This document shows, piece by piece, positions 1-9,925 of a stretch of DNA of 64,000 nt; within the stretch, counting starts at the first letter, position 1; each line of letters starts with the position of its first letter. The DNA comes from Closterium sp. Naga37s-1. Taxonomy: Eukaryota > Streptophyta > Zygnematophyceae > Desmidiales > Closteriaceae. The DNA is taken from contig CANJKZ010000423.1 of NCBI GenBank assembly GCA_947471745.1, positions 620,001 through 684,000 on the forward strand, written 5' to 3'. The position numbers and the translations under genes are program-made. The notes under the pieces are model-generated. The model saw only the letters and a program-made list of their open reading frames with translations. It was not told the origin of the DNA and searched no databases.

Positions 1-199
1 TGATCAATGAATGAATTAAATGAAAAAAAATAATGAATGAGTGAGTGGATGAAAGCAGGGCTGCACCAGTGCGGGGGTGTGAAACAACTCGTTTACCATG
101 AAGCTCGTGCTCGCTTTCTGGGAGGGGAGCTTGATGCAATTGCTACACTCACTCCAGCAGCGCAAATCAAATATCTCGCCAACCTCACCACTCACTCAC
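1..199 (-). other. Intron 8 of the HflX gene (partial)
   Basis: This stretch follows the exon-8 donor (GTGAGTGAG, reading leftwards from base 199). It is AT-richer than the exons, and I see no further HflX exon in it. A plus-strand frame at 37-228 overlaps exon 8 antisense and resembles nothing I know. Confidence 0.5.
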
Positions 200-3100
200 C
201 GGTCATCAATGTATTGGGGCGACTGTGAAAGTGCTGTCACCAGCGTAGATTTGCCCTGCACATGGTGTGAATGTGTAAGAGACATGGGTGCAGTGCATAT
301 CAGTCAACTTTTGAGGCGCCTCAAACATTTGCCCTGCAAATGGTTTTTGAGACGTCTAAAAAACTCGCTCATTTCACGTGTATGAGACATGGATGTATAT
401 CGGGCATCAATCCATGTGAATCGTTGGTATACCCCACCACCGGCAACCCTTTTCCCCTCATCCCCCCACCCACAATGCCATTTACACACAACCTTCAACA
501 ACATATGTCAGCACAAGCCACTGCACACTGACATACCCTACAAGTTGACTTTTGAGTTGACTCAAAAGTCAACACGACATATGTCAGCACAAGCCACTGC
601 ACACTGACATACCCTACAAGTTGACTTTTGAGTCGACTTAAAAGTCAACACGACATATGTCAGCACAAGCCACTGCACACTGACATACCCTACAAGTTGA
701 CTTTTGAGTTGACTCAAAAGTCAACACGACATATGTCAGCACAAGCCACTGCACACTGACATACCCTACAAGTTGACTTTTGAGTCGACTTAAAAGTCAA
801 CACGACATATGTCAGCACAAGCCACTGCACACTGACATACCCTACAAGTTGACTTTTAAGTTGACTCAAAAGTCAACACGACATATGTCAGCACAAGCCA
901 CTGCACACTGACATACCCTACAAGTTGACTTTTGAGTTGACTCAAAAGTCAACACGACATATGTCAGCACAAGCCACTGCACACTGACATACCCTACAAG
1001 TTGACTTTTGAGTTGACTCAAAAGTCAACACGACATATGTCAGCACAAGCCACTGCACACTGACATACCCTACAAGGAGATGAGATGCACTCGCTGCGTT
1101 GGTGCACCCCACCAAGACCACCACCAGCAGCCATCTCCCCCTTCCAATTCTCAGGCACTTGCAAGCAGCACATCACAGACACTCACTGCGTGTGTTCCTA
1201 TACCCCACCATGGCCACCACAGGCAGCAATCTCCCCTTCCCGTTACAAAAAGAGACACCCCAGCGCCGCATAAAAAAAACCACAATTAACACTCACCGCA
1301 TTGGTATACCCCACTACGGCCACCACAGGCAGCCCTCTACCCTTCCCCCCGCCCTCCCAGGAGGCGCGTCTGCGGGCCAATCGGTGCAGGCCACGTGTCC
1401 TCCTCACTTGTGCTATCTGCTGCCTCAGCTTGTGCTGCTTCTCCGATATTCTGGCATGGGAGGCCGAAGGGAGGGGGGGATGTGGGATGCGAGATGTCTC
1501 TGCAGGTGCAGCGGTCTGTCATCTGCTATCTGTGGCCACGTGTCCTCCTCACTTGCTCTATCGGCTGCCTCAGCTTGTGCTGCTTCTCCGATATTCTGGC
1601 ATGGGAGGCCGAAGGGAGGGGGGGATGTGGGATGCGAGATGTCTCTGCAGCTGCAGCGGTCTGTCATCTGCTATCTGTGGCCACGTGTCCTCCTCACTTG
1701 CTCTATCTGCTGCCTCAGCTTGTGCTGCTTCTCCGAGATTCTGGCATGGGAGGCCGAAGGGAGGGGGGGATGTGGGATGCGAGATGTCTCTGCAGCTGCA
1801 GCGGTCTGTCATCTGCTATCTGTGGCCACGTGTCCTCCTCACTTGCTCTATCTGCTGCCTCAGCTTGTGCTGCTTCTCCGATATTCTGGCATGGGAGGCC
1901 GAAGGGAGGGGGGGATGTGGGATGCGAGATGTCTCTGCAGCTGCAGCGGTCTGTCATCTGCTATCTGTGGCCACGTGTCCTCCTCACTTGCTCTATCTGC
2001 TGCCTCAGCTTGTGCTGCTTCTCCGAGATTCTGTGACGGGAGGTGTGGGCGGGGGAGAGACGGGGAGGGAGGGAGGGAGGGAGTTTTGAGACGTCTCCAG
2101 GGTTTTTATTATATGCTGTGATGGAGGGGAGAACGGAATTGACTTTTGAGTCAACACACAAGGCACTTGCGCCTCACCTTGTGCTGCTTTTCTGATATGC
2201 TGGCATGGGGGGGGGGGGAGGGGGGGAGGGAGGGAGGGAAGGAGGGAGGGAAAAGGGTTGGAGCGAAAAGGGATGGAGGGATAGAGGATCAAGGAGTGAT
2301 GATCACGCGTGAGCCATTCACCTTTGAGTCGACTCAAAAGGAGTGATGATCACGCGTGAGCCATTCACCTTTGAGTCGACTCAAAAGGAGTGATGATCAC
2401 GCGTGAGCCATTCACCTCCCCTCAAAGAGGATCAAGGAGTGATGATCACGCGTGAGCCATTCACCTCCCCTCAAAGAGGATCAAGGAGTGATGATCACGC
2501 GTGAGCCATTCACCTCCCCTCAAAGAGGATCAAGGAGTGATGATCACGCGTGAGCCATTCACCTCCCCTCAAACACCCCTACCCCATTCCCTTCCCACTC
2601 TGCTTTCTCTCCCTCTTACCGTCGTCTCTGCAGCTGTAGCTCGCTCTCCCCTGCTCCGGCCAAAAAGCCCCGCCCGCCTGCCGCCCTCCCTCGCGCACTC
2701 ACCACCTGCTGCTCACCCCTCAAACCAAACCCCAGCCTGCGCCCCCCCGAGCCTCGCTGCCGAACCAACCGGCTGCGCTGGTATTCCAAACCTGCCATCT
2801 CCACCTGAGGTTCGGAAAGGGAGGAGGGAAATGGAAAACAAGTGGCGGAGTAGGTGGGAGGAATAGAATGGGGGAATGGGTTGGCAGGAAGTGCTCCTTC
2901 AGTTTCTTTGTTTGTTAGAATGGCAGCGGAACAGGAAGGTAGATTTATTTGTGTTTTGCATCAACCAGCCCTTTGACCGCCGAGTCAGCAACCCAGCCCA
3001 ACCCAACCCAACCCAACCCAACCCAGCCCAACCCAACCCAACCCAACCCAACCCAACCCAACCCAGCCAAACTCAACCCAACCCACCTGCAGCTTGGCCT

Positions 3101-6100
3101 CTCGTGTGTTGGCACGCGCACCAAAGATCTCGATAATCAGACCCACTCGGTCCACCACTGGCAGACCCCATGCCACCTTGGGTACGAACAGGTAGGAAAG
3201 GAGAAGGGGCAAAAGGAGGGATATGAAGATGGAAGAAAAGGGAAGTACGAGCAGGAGGATCAGGTGTTGGCCCGAGCACCAAAAATCTCAATGATCAGCC
3301 CCACTCTTTCCACCTCCGGCGGACGCCACGCCACGCCGCCTTGGGGGTGGGCAGGCAGGGGGTGGAGGAGGAGGGCAAGGATCAACGGAAGCAGAGAACG
3401 TAGGGCAGACAGACAGGCCTTGCTTCTTCTATGAATCTCAAAAGGAGTTCATCCATTAGGAATTCCAGTAAGGCAGGGCGAGCGGGCGAGCATACGCGTG
3501 AGAGAGTACATCCATACACAAGCAACCTTTCCCTCCCATTCCCACCCCTCTGCCTTTACCCCACCCACTGCACCCTCTGCCTGGCTGCCCTCTTCCACAA
3601 CCACCCAATCCCCCGCTCCCCTCCACACCACCACACACATCCCCGTCCCCACTCTCACCTCCAGGTTGCGCTTCTGCCCGCCTGAGAGCAGAGCAGCATT
3701 CACAAACACGGCCTCTCCCACTGCACCCTCTGCCCGCCACTCCACGCCCAACCTCTCCCAACCCCACACCACCACACACAACCTCCCCCCCCCCCTTCCC
3801 TCTCGCTCACCTCCAGGTTGCGTTGTTGCACGCCTGAGAGAGTAGCATTCACGAATACTGCCTCCACTGGTACACCCTGGTTGGTACGGTGGAGCGTGAG
3901 AAGATACATCCGTATAGATAATAACATTCATGCTCACATACGCATTCATGGCGCTTCAAATAAAGATACATCCATGCCCAAAACAGCGGACGCTGAAAGG
4001 AAGTACAGAGTTCAGCAGGTAGGTACTCCCTCCCCCATAACGTCCCACACACCCGATTTACACACACTCTCTCTCAACAAGTGCAAGTGTGGATGGATGT
4101 GAGGGTGTGACTGTCCATACACACACGTGCAAGTAGTTGTGTCTGTTCACATTCACTGCATTTCAGCTTATGTGAAGTGCACATCATAGCATACCATGGT
4201 GTGTGAAGCGTGCACATGAGCAGCAATGCTCTCGATGGTGCCACTCCCAAAGAATGACCCTGAAGGACAGCAACGGCAACGGGGGGGAAGGAAACGGGGT
4301 TGCAACAAGCCACCGATAGATGGTAAAAACATATTAGCAGCACTACCATATTTTGGAAAAAAAAACTTTAAAAGTGGCTCAAACAAACCAGGCTCACAGC
4401 ATACCAAATGGAATGCAAAAGGGGAACCATGCAATGCAAGCACGGACCAGCCTTGAAACCGGGGTGGGTTTTTTTTTTTTTTTTTTGGGGGGGGGGGGGG
4501 GGGCGTGATTCACTTTAAAGCACCTCAGAAGACGATTCAATCTGTTGTGTATCGCAGCAGAATCGCATGATTTCAAGTCAGACGAATCTCCCATACCTGC
4601 GCGTATTCCCCGCCCTCTGCTGTGCACCACCACCCACGGGTGACCCCCTCCCGGTGGCGGAAACCCAAACCCCTCCACCCCATCCCCACTCCGCACACTC
4701 CTCCCTGCACTCCGCTCCCACCCCTCACTCCGCCTTCTCCACTCAGCCTCAGCCTCTTCCCCTTGCCGCCACTGCTCTCCTTCCCCCTGCCACTCTCTCG
4801 CTGCTCCACCCTGCTGTGATTCCTCCCCTCTCCCTGCGCCCCCCCACGAGCGCTGCTCCATCTCCCATTGGCTGTCCGTGCCTGTCAGTGAATCCACCAA
4901 TCGCAGCGCCTCCCCCAGCTTGGCGCGCAGCAGCCAGCGCGGATGGGGGCGCGGCTGCACCACTAGCATTCTGTGCGGGGAGAGGAAGGGGGGAGGGGGG
5001 TGGGGGAGGCAGGGAGGCAGGCAGGGAGGCAGGCAGTGAGGCAGGCAGGGAGGCAGGGAGCAGAGGTGTGGGAGTGGAGAACGTAGGAGGGGGGAGCATG
5101 TGTGCATGCAGCTTGGCGCGCAGCAGGCAGCACGGATGGAGCATGGCTGCATGCACCACGTGGATGCTATGTATTTTGAGGCGCCTCAAAATACACATGG
5201 CTGTACCACCTGGATGCTATGCCAGAAGAGTTCTTACCCCATACCCTACCGTGTCCCACCATTCCCCACCGTGTTCCACCACACCCTACCATGTCCCTTG
5301 ATGGCTTTTGAGGGGCCTCAACAGTCTCTCATGCCTTACCGAGTCCCACCATGCCTTACCGAGTCCCACCATGCCTTACCGAGTCCCACCATGCCTTACC
5401 GAGTTCCATGACGGCCTGAATCCGCGTGAACACCCGCATCTGCATCATCCTCTCTCCTGCCTTCGTCCCACGCTCCATCCTCCATATAATCCTCTTCACC
5501 TGCAGCCCATGCCTCCTCACCCTCCTCTCTTTCTGCCCCTGCTGCTGCGCTCCCCCCCCCTACAGACCCCCCCTTCCCCCTGCTCTGCCTTTTGCTTCCC
5601 CCGCCCTCCTTCCCCTTCCGCCCAGCTGCATGCGCGGAAGGGGGAGTGGCGGGCAGCGGGGAGGGAGAGGGCCATTCTCCGCGGAGAGCAGTGAAGCGCG
5701 GAACGAACGCGAGCCCCGCTGATGGGGGAGCCGGCGGCGGCGGAAGGAAGGTGTGCGGAAACTTCGCTGGGTGGGAGCCACCACCACGCCACGTGGCAAC
5801 AGGTAATGCTACGTCTTGTGAGCACCAGGTGGCAGCACGTAACTGGTGATAGTCATACGCATAGAAGCCACTAGTAGTACTACTATTGCCACTTATGCTG
5901 CTACTTCTACCAGTGGTTTCGCCAAGTAAGGCGATATCTGAAGCGTGTACCGTCCAATAGGAATCCGGCGTGAGAATTTGGCGCGGTTGACAGATCTGAT
6001 GCTGCTGCCACGTGGCAGGATGACAGGAAGTCGCCGCTACAGTCGCCGAAGTAAAGTTACGGCAGCAGCCTTGGTTAGGCGCGCGACGAGCAAGGCGATG

Positions 6101-6139
6101 CGTAAGAGACGCGACCAGTCGCTCGCAGACACGTGTCAT
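200..6139 (-). CDS. HFLX: HflX/GTPBP6-type ribosome-associated GTPase, 8 exons, 3' end outside the window
   Basis: HflX-family GTPases bind the large ribosomal subunit and can split or rescue stalled ribosomes; plant copies are usually organellar. Minus-strand exons join in one frame: 6139-5400, 4970-4597, 4259-4195, 3876-3811, 3176-3087, 2804-2620, 1450-1297 and 255-200. All borders are GT-AG and the phases match (2,1,0,0,0,2,0), giving about 576 residues so far. Exon 1 has an Arg/Ser/Thr-rich start that could be a transit peptide, then a low-complexity acidic stretch. Family landmarks follow in order: LVVQPR (exon 2), FFGSGTIESI (3), VFVNATLSGVQQRNLE (4), VGLIIEIFGARANT (5), GFLAGAGESELQLQRR (6), QVRRTRG and VVAVVGYTNA (7), GKSTLVTALS (8). 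The P-loop is therefore split by intron 7. Switch regions and NKxD lie beyond base 1. The introns carry repeated copies of exon and splice-site sequence. The family call is firm; organelle targeting is inferred. Confidence 0.9.
244..402. repeat. Direct duplication of the exon-8 acceptor region with two palindromes
   Basis: The segment 244-299, which contains the exon-8 acceptor and first exon bases, recurs in diverged form at 325-402. Between the copies lies TTTTGAGGCGCCTCAAAC (309-326). A second, damaged palindrome containing TTTTTGAGACGTCT (345-364) interrupts the second copy. In the minus direction the extra copy supplies a decoy acceptor, TTTGCAG followed by GGCAAATG. Confidence 0.7.
420..465 (-). 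repeat. Degenerate copy of the P-loop exon end
   Basis: Minus-strand reading gives LPVVGYTND, a shortened relative of the exon-7 end LPVVAVVGYTNA. It lies in intron 7 and lacks an intact GTGAGT donor. It appears to be a leftover exon fragment rather than coding sequence. Confidence 0.55.
499..1075. repeat. 76-bp satellite, 7.6 units, each with a 30-bp palindrome
   Basis: Unit starts at 544, 620, 696, 772, 848, 924 and 1000 give an exact 76-bp period, with a partial unit before them. Each unit begins with a palindrome whose centre is TTTTGAGTTGACTCAAAA or the TCGA variant, flanked by GTTGAC and GTCAAC. It also contains the inverted pair TATGTCAG and CTGACATA. Units are nearly identical, with some alternation of the central bases. 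The array sits in intron 7 of the GTPase gene, and 1.8 units occur at 59199-59338. Confidence 0.95.
1090..1240 (-). repeat. Two decayed copies of the exon-7 end
   Basis: On the minus strand, 1090-1125 reads VVLVGCTNAAS and 1195-1240 reads LPVVAMVGYRNT. Both align with the true exon-7 end VVAVVGYTNA at 1297-1330. Their donors are altered (GCGAGTG and CAGTGAGTG context), so they are probably not spliced. The same two copies exist near 59350-59500. Confidence 0.65.
1381..2037 (-). repeat. 145-bp tandem array repeating the start of HflX exon 7
   Basis: The period is 145 bp, with exon-7 acceptors (CCAG or ACAG before AATATCGG or AATCTCGG) at 2030, 1885, 1740, 1595 and 1450. Only the copy at 1450 continues into the complete exon. 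The four upstream copies encode ISEKQHKLRQQI..VRRTRGHR and then hit TAG, so use of those acceptors would end the protein. Each unit also carries CAGCTGCAGAGAC, resembling the end of exon 6, which suggests the duplicated piece spanned the exon 6 / intron 6 / exon 7 border. The right-hand gene copy has about one and a half units. Confidence 0.9.
2084..2210. repeat. Palindrome-bearing junction with a further partial exon-7 copy
   Basis: TTTTGAGACGTCTCCAGG (2084-2098) and TTGACTTTTGAGTCAA (2139-2154) flank a diverged exon-7 start at about 2160-2205. On the minus strand that start reads CCAG then ISEKQHK. This is the sixth and most diverged exon-7 start in the array region. Confidence 0.65.
2287..2572. 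repeat. 47/49-bp tandem array with palindromic junctions
   Basis: The unit contains GGAGTGATGATCACGCGTGA. The first two junctions are CCTTTGAGTCGACTCAAAAG (2321-2341 and 2368-2388, spaced 47 bp). Later junctions are the shortened form CCCCTCAAAGAGG, spaced 49 bp. One isolated relative of the unit occurs at 59925-60060. The array lies in intron 6 of the GTPase gene. Confidence 0.9.
2987..3080. repeat. (CCCAA)n microsatellite in HflX intron 5
   Basis: Near-perfect AACCC repeats run immediately downstream (minus sense) of the exon-5 donor. A matching tract lies at 60440-60525 in the other gene copy. The unit is 5 bp, unlike the plant telomere repeat, and the position is intronic. Confidence 0.9.
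3263..3336 (-). repeat. Partial extra copy of HflX exon 5
   Basis: Minus-strand reading gives PPEVERVGLIIEIFGARANT and then a stop. The real exon 5 at 3176-3087 continues with REAKLQ and a donor. This extra copy has no donor, so it is a partial exon duplication inside intron 4. Confidence 0.75.
3659..3720 (-). repeat. Extra copy of HflX exon 4
   Basis: It reads AVFVNAALLSGGQKRNLE and ends at GAG followed by GTGAGAG, a good donor. It differs from exon 4 (3876-3811) by one extra codon and several substitutions, and a plausible acceptor (GTGCAG) ends at 3721. At 62 nt it would shift the frame if used in place of the 66-nt exon. Confidence 0.75.
4465..4505. repeat. Poly-T/poly-G homopolymer tract in HflX intron 2
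   Basis: A run of about 20 T is followed by about 19 G. The equivalent position in the second copy (62205-62262) is a T-rich CTTTT repeat. Similar homopolymers occur at 58207-58222 (C) and 59889-59927 (G). Exact lengths may be unreliable. Confidence 0.8.
5140..5225. repeat. Direct duplication separated by a 26-bp palindrome
   Basis: The palindrome TGTATTTTGAGGCGCC... and its mirror half occupy 5170-5195. The left flank has CACCACGTGGATGCTATG (5154-5171) and the right flank has the matching TACCACCTGGATGCTATG (5205-5222). This is one of the clearest cases of a palindrome placed at a duplication junction. It lies in intron 1. Confidence 0.85.
5230..5402 (-). repeat. 20-bp tandem array of the exon-1 splice donor
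   Basis: On the minus strand the unit is ACTCGGTAAGGCATGGTGGG. It includes the exon-1 end and its GTAAGG donor, repeated so that donors start at 5399, 5379, 5359 and 5339. More decayed copies continue to about 5230. The first donor gives the correct phase for exon 2. A shortened palindrome, TTTTGAGGGGCCTCAA, lies within the array at 5306-5321. Confidence 0.85.
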
Positions 6140-6828
6140 GATAAGGAGTAGTCACTCGTGATACTCACAAAGCCGCTGCATTTTCCCGCCAGCCGTGAGT
6201 GGAGCAAACTAGAGTCAGATTCACTCCTCGATCTCGTCGCGTTACCACCCCTAGAAACAGCCGAATCTGTGAAGCACACGCCAGGCTGCGTGCGAAATGT
6301 GTGGCAGGGTGAAGCGCAACGCAGCAGATGCCGTGGGGCGAAGCGTGCAGGTGACGCTAAAGGTATCTGCGGTTCTGCGTGGTGTGATCTGTTTTTGTGT
6401 GGTATGGATCGTTTCTGTGTGATACAGAAGAGTCGGTTGACAAAAGAACTTTTTTTTCTCAAGCATTTGAAATAACTATTTGGTTGACTTAAATGTTTTT
6501 TGGGTTGCGTAGCAACCTTATACATTCGTTTTCACTTTTAGGTTGGCTGACGTGAACAGTGAATTTCTCCCATCATTTTTGAAAGAAATCACTGTTCACG
6601 TAAGTTCCCCTGAAAAAATGAAATGAAAACAAATGTTTCCAATCATTCCATAATCGTCGATAAGTACGGCGAATGGAACAATTGGACAATCGATCTACCT
6701 AATGACGATACCAAATGACACACGAACACTGAAAATACAACGATACCACCTGGTAACGACACACACACAAATTACCACAAAAACAAACGTGTACAGAATC
6801 CGTCGTACCGTACATGTTTTGAGGGGAA
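6140..6828. other. Upstream region of the HflX gene; hairpin inside
   Basis: I see no convincing gene. 6550-6601 is a hairpin with arms beginning ACGTGAACAGTGA and an unpaired loop of about 14 bases, of the kind left by a miniature transposon. Bases around 6345-6440 resemble 62980-63055, marking where homology with the right-hand duplicate resumes after a 1.4-kb gap. No clear core promoter motif was identified. Confidence 0.5.
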
Positions 6829-7150
6829 TACAAAATGCATCATGCAGCAACTGAAATTGATATGGTACGGAAGAGGCGAGCAAAGCTGCCCCACCGACGA
6901 TCACAACCCCAGTTGGATACACGAGGCACTTTCCACCACACCCCGAAACAAGCACAGACGATATCACACAAACTGGTACAAAAACAGAGGACAACGGTTG
7001 AGAATGTTTCAAGGCGAATACTACATGCATCAATGCTGCACCTGAGATTGATATGGTACGGAAGAGGCTAGCAAAACTGCCCCACCGACGATCACAATCC
7101 CAGTTGCATTCACGAGGCACTTAGCACCACACCCTGAAACACACACAACA
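6829..7150 (-). repeat. Two-copy tandem repeat of about 190 bp, function unknown
   Basis: 6829-6960 and 7020-7135 are about 85-90% alike by eye. On the minus strand both copies keep an open stretch reading IVIVGG-(A)-LLASSVPYQ with the same frame and border sequence. That could be a duplicated exon of an unrecognised gene or simply repeated non-coding DNA. I cannot assign a family. Confidence 0.4.
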
Positions 7151-7685
7151 CACGTACGCACATGTACGGACTCACACACATACATGCTCCTCACACATAC
7201 ACAGACACACACAGCACAAAAACATACAGCTATGGTGATTAGCATGCAATCATAATGAATGAAGTTCAGTATTGTATATATCATCACTAGCCTGTCCCCC
7301 ATTCCCCTCCCTCCCTCCCTCCCTCACCTCCCTCATCTCCCTTCCCCCCATCCCTTTTCTCTCCAAAAAACAAAGCCTGCAGCTTGAACTCCCTGCACAG
7401 GAAAGAAGAAATAGCGAATGCAACTCACTCCCTGCACACACAAAAACAAAATCAGAGAATACAACTTGCATGAGTTGCACAAGAAAATAAAATCAGAGAA
7501 TGCAGCTTCCTTGACGCACAAGAAACAAATTTTCGATGCACTAAAAAACAGAGTAAGTGGAGCAGAAATTGGCGCTGAAGATTGCAAAAAACAACAAAAG
7601 ATGAGTGATGACAACAATCAAATTTGACATCTTACAAAGGTGACTTGATAGTAAACATTATCGCGTCACACATACCACGCCAGAA
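7151..7685. other. No gene recognised
   Basis: CA-rich, then pyrimidine-rich and finally A-rich sequence. Two short near-repeats around the words AAAATCAGAGAATGCA occur at 7450-7510. Nothing here could be supported as coding. Confidence 0.5.
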
Positions 7686-7689
7686 TGCA

Positions 7690-9010
7690 TGCAATACCCT
7701 GCAGCCACCCTTGCATTCACCTTCACATTCACCCTTACCCTCATCCTCACATGCACGCACTCACGCTTGGAATCATACTTACCCTCGCCTTCGCACTCAC
7801 CACTGCACTGCAATCGCACCCGCACCATCGCCCCCAGCCTAACACACACACCCGCACTCACGCTCGCATTCGCCCTCGCACTCACAGGCACTCACCCTCA
7901 CATTCGCCCTCGCACTCATACCCGCACTCACGCTCGCATTCGCCCTCGCACTCACACTCTCATGCGCACTCTCGCGCGCTCTCTCGCGTACACTCTCCCG
8001 CGCGCTCTCACGCGCACTCTCACGCGCGCCCCCACTCGCTCTCTCACGCGCTCTCTCACGCGCTCTCTCATGCGCTCCCTCACTCGCAAACTCACGCGCT
8101 CCCTCACGCGCTCGCTCGCGCGCTCCCTCGCGCGAACTCTCTCGCGTACTCTCGCGCTTTCTCTCGCGCACTCTCCCGCGCGCTCTCTTGCGCGCTCTCT
8201 CTCGCGCTCTCTCGCACGCTCTCTCGCACGCACTCTCGAGCGCACTCTCACGCGCTCTCTCTTTCTCTTTCGCACTCTCACGCGCACTCTCACGCGCTCC
8301 CTCACGCGCTCCCTCACGCGCTCTCTCACGCGCTCTTTCACGCGCTCTCGCACGCGCTCTCGCTCCCTCACGCGCACTCTCATGCGCACTCTCACTCACG
8401 CGCTCCCCCGCGCGCTCTTTCTGGCACACTCTCGCGTGCACTCTCAATGCGCTCTCACGCGCTCCCTCACGCGCTCTCTCCCGCACTCCCTTGCGCGCAC
8501 TCTAGCGCGCACTCTCGCGCGCACTCTCGTGCGCTCTCTCGCGCACCCTCTCACTCGCACTCTCACGCGCACTCTCACGCGCACTCTCACGCGCTCTCCC
8601 ACGCGCACTCTCACGCACACTCTCACTCACGCGCTCCCTCGCGCGCTCTTTCTGGCACACTCTCGCGCGCACTCTAGCGCGCACTCTCGCGCGCTCTCAA
8701 ACGCGCTCTCACGTGCCCCCCCACGCGCGCTCTCACGCTCTCTCTCCCGCGCTCCCTTGCGCGCACTCTCGCGCGCACTCTCGCGCGCACTCTGGCGCGC
8801 TCTCTCGTGCGCTCTCTCGTGCGCTCTCTCACGCGCAATCTCACGCGCACTCTCACGCGCACTCTCACGCGCTCTCTCACGCGCACTCTCATGCGCTCTC
8901 TAAAGCGCACTTTCACACGCTAGCTCACGCGCTATCTCACGCGCTCCCTCACGCGCTCTCACACGCTATCACGCGCTCACTCACGCTCACTCTCACGCTC
9001 TCCCTCGCGC
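7690..9010. repeat. 1.3-kb CTCACGCG-type low-complexity array
   Basis: Degenerate iterations of CACTCTCACGCGC and CTCTCTCGCGC run for 1.3 kb. Because the unit is almost stop-free, both strands show long open frames, (SHALSRAL)n on the plus strand and (RERARERA)n on the minus. The array is CG-dinucleotide rich. There is no sign of splice sites or a conserved domain, so it is called non-coding satellite. Confidence 0.85.
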
Positions 9011-9284
9011 TCCGCGTCTCTCCCTTTCTTCACGAAGAGAGCTACGCAAGAGGAGACCAATCTACACAAAAAAATTACGAAGAGAGCAAAAAACAATTCA
9101 AAAAAAAATTCAGAGGGGGGAGGGAGGATGAAAGGACCGGGAACGCACCTGATAACCACGGTAACTCATAAACAACCCGCGCTCGCGCACCAACCCACGC
9201 TTGCGCACCAACCCGCGCTCGCGCACCAACCCGCTCTCGCGCACCAACTCGCGCTTGCGCTCGTGCACCTGTCGCCGGAGGCGA
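9011..9284. other. Spacer between two satellites
   Basis: A short A-rich piece (9075-9115) is followed by several copies of CGCGCTCGCGCACCAACC at 9175-9265. No gene was recognised. Confidence 0.5.
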
Positions 9285-9600
9285 CGGCGGGGAGGAGGGA
9301 GAGGCGACGGCGGGGAGGAGGGAGAGGCGACGGCGGCGAGGAAGGAGCCGCGACGGCGGGGAGGAAGGAGCGGCGACGGCGGGGAGGAGAGGGAGGCGAC
9401 GGCCGGGAGGAGGGAGAGGCGACGACGGGGAGGAGGGAGAGGCGACGGCGGGGAGGAAGGAGCGGCGACGGCGGGGAGGAAGGAGTGGCGACGGCGGGGA
9501 GGAGAGGGAGGCGACGGCGGGGAGGAGGGAGAGGCGACGGCGGGGAGGAGGGAGAGGCGACGGAGGGGAGGAGGGAGGGGACGGCGGGGAGGTAAGGGAG
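9285..9600. repeat. GC-rich minisatellite, about 21-24 bp unit
   Basis: The unit GGCGACGGCGGGGAGGAGGG is repeated about 14 times with small variations. Open frames on both strands are a by-product of composition. Confidence 0.9.
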
Positions 9601-9754
9601 AGGAGAGGGCGGGGTGGGACGGAGTGATTGAGGTGGGTTGGAGATGTGACGGCAGGTAGTGGGGGACAGGATACGGCGGGATGGGAGAGAGAGCGACGGC
9701 TGGGTGGGAGAAGAACTGGCGAGAAATTGGGGTGGGGAGGAAATTGGGGTGGGA

Positions 9755-9925
9755 CCAGGGCTGTCGCTTGCAGGGCGCTTGCCCTGCTGGCCCTTGAATT
9801 CCAGGGCTAAGTTTTCCTTGAAATCTGAAATTGATGGGTTGCAAAATGTCTGGCCCTGATTCATTACAGGGCTGATTTTGGGATCGTTCCTGGTGTTTAA
9901 AGGGTAGAATTTTGGCTAGCCCTGG
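9755..9925. mobile_element. Putative 171-bp inverted-repeat element (CCAGGGCT termini)
   Basis: It begins CCAGGGCTG and ends CTAGCCCTGG, with internal copies of CCAGGGCT and GGCCCTG that could fold into hairpins. The termini resemble the element at 58548-59047. I could not find a clear target-site duplication. Confidence 0.4.

Noticed and set aside
499..1075. CRISPR-like array
   Set aside because: The whole 76-bp unit is repeated, including what would be spacers, the setting is an intron of a eukaryotic gene, and no cas genes exist.
2987..3080. Interstitial telomere repeat
   Set aside because: The unit is CCCAA (5 bp), not a known plant or algal telomere unit, and it lies in an intron in both gene copies.
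7685..8916. Open frames of up to about 400 codons with (SHAL)n or (RERA)n repeats
   Set aside because: They exist on both strands because the CTCACGCG unit is stop-free; no domain, splice signals or codon bias supports them.
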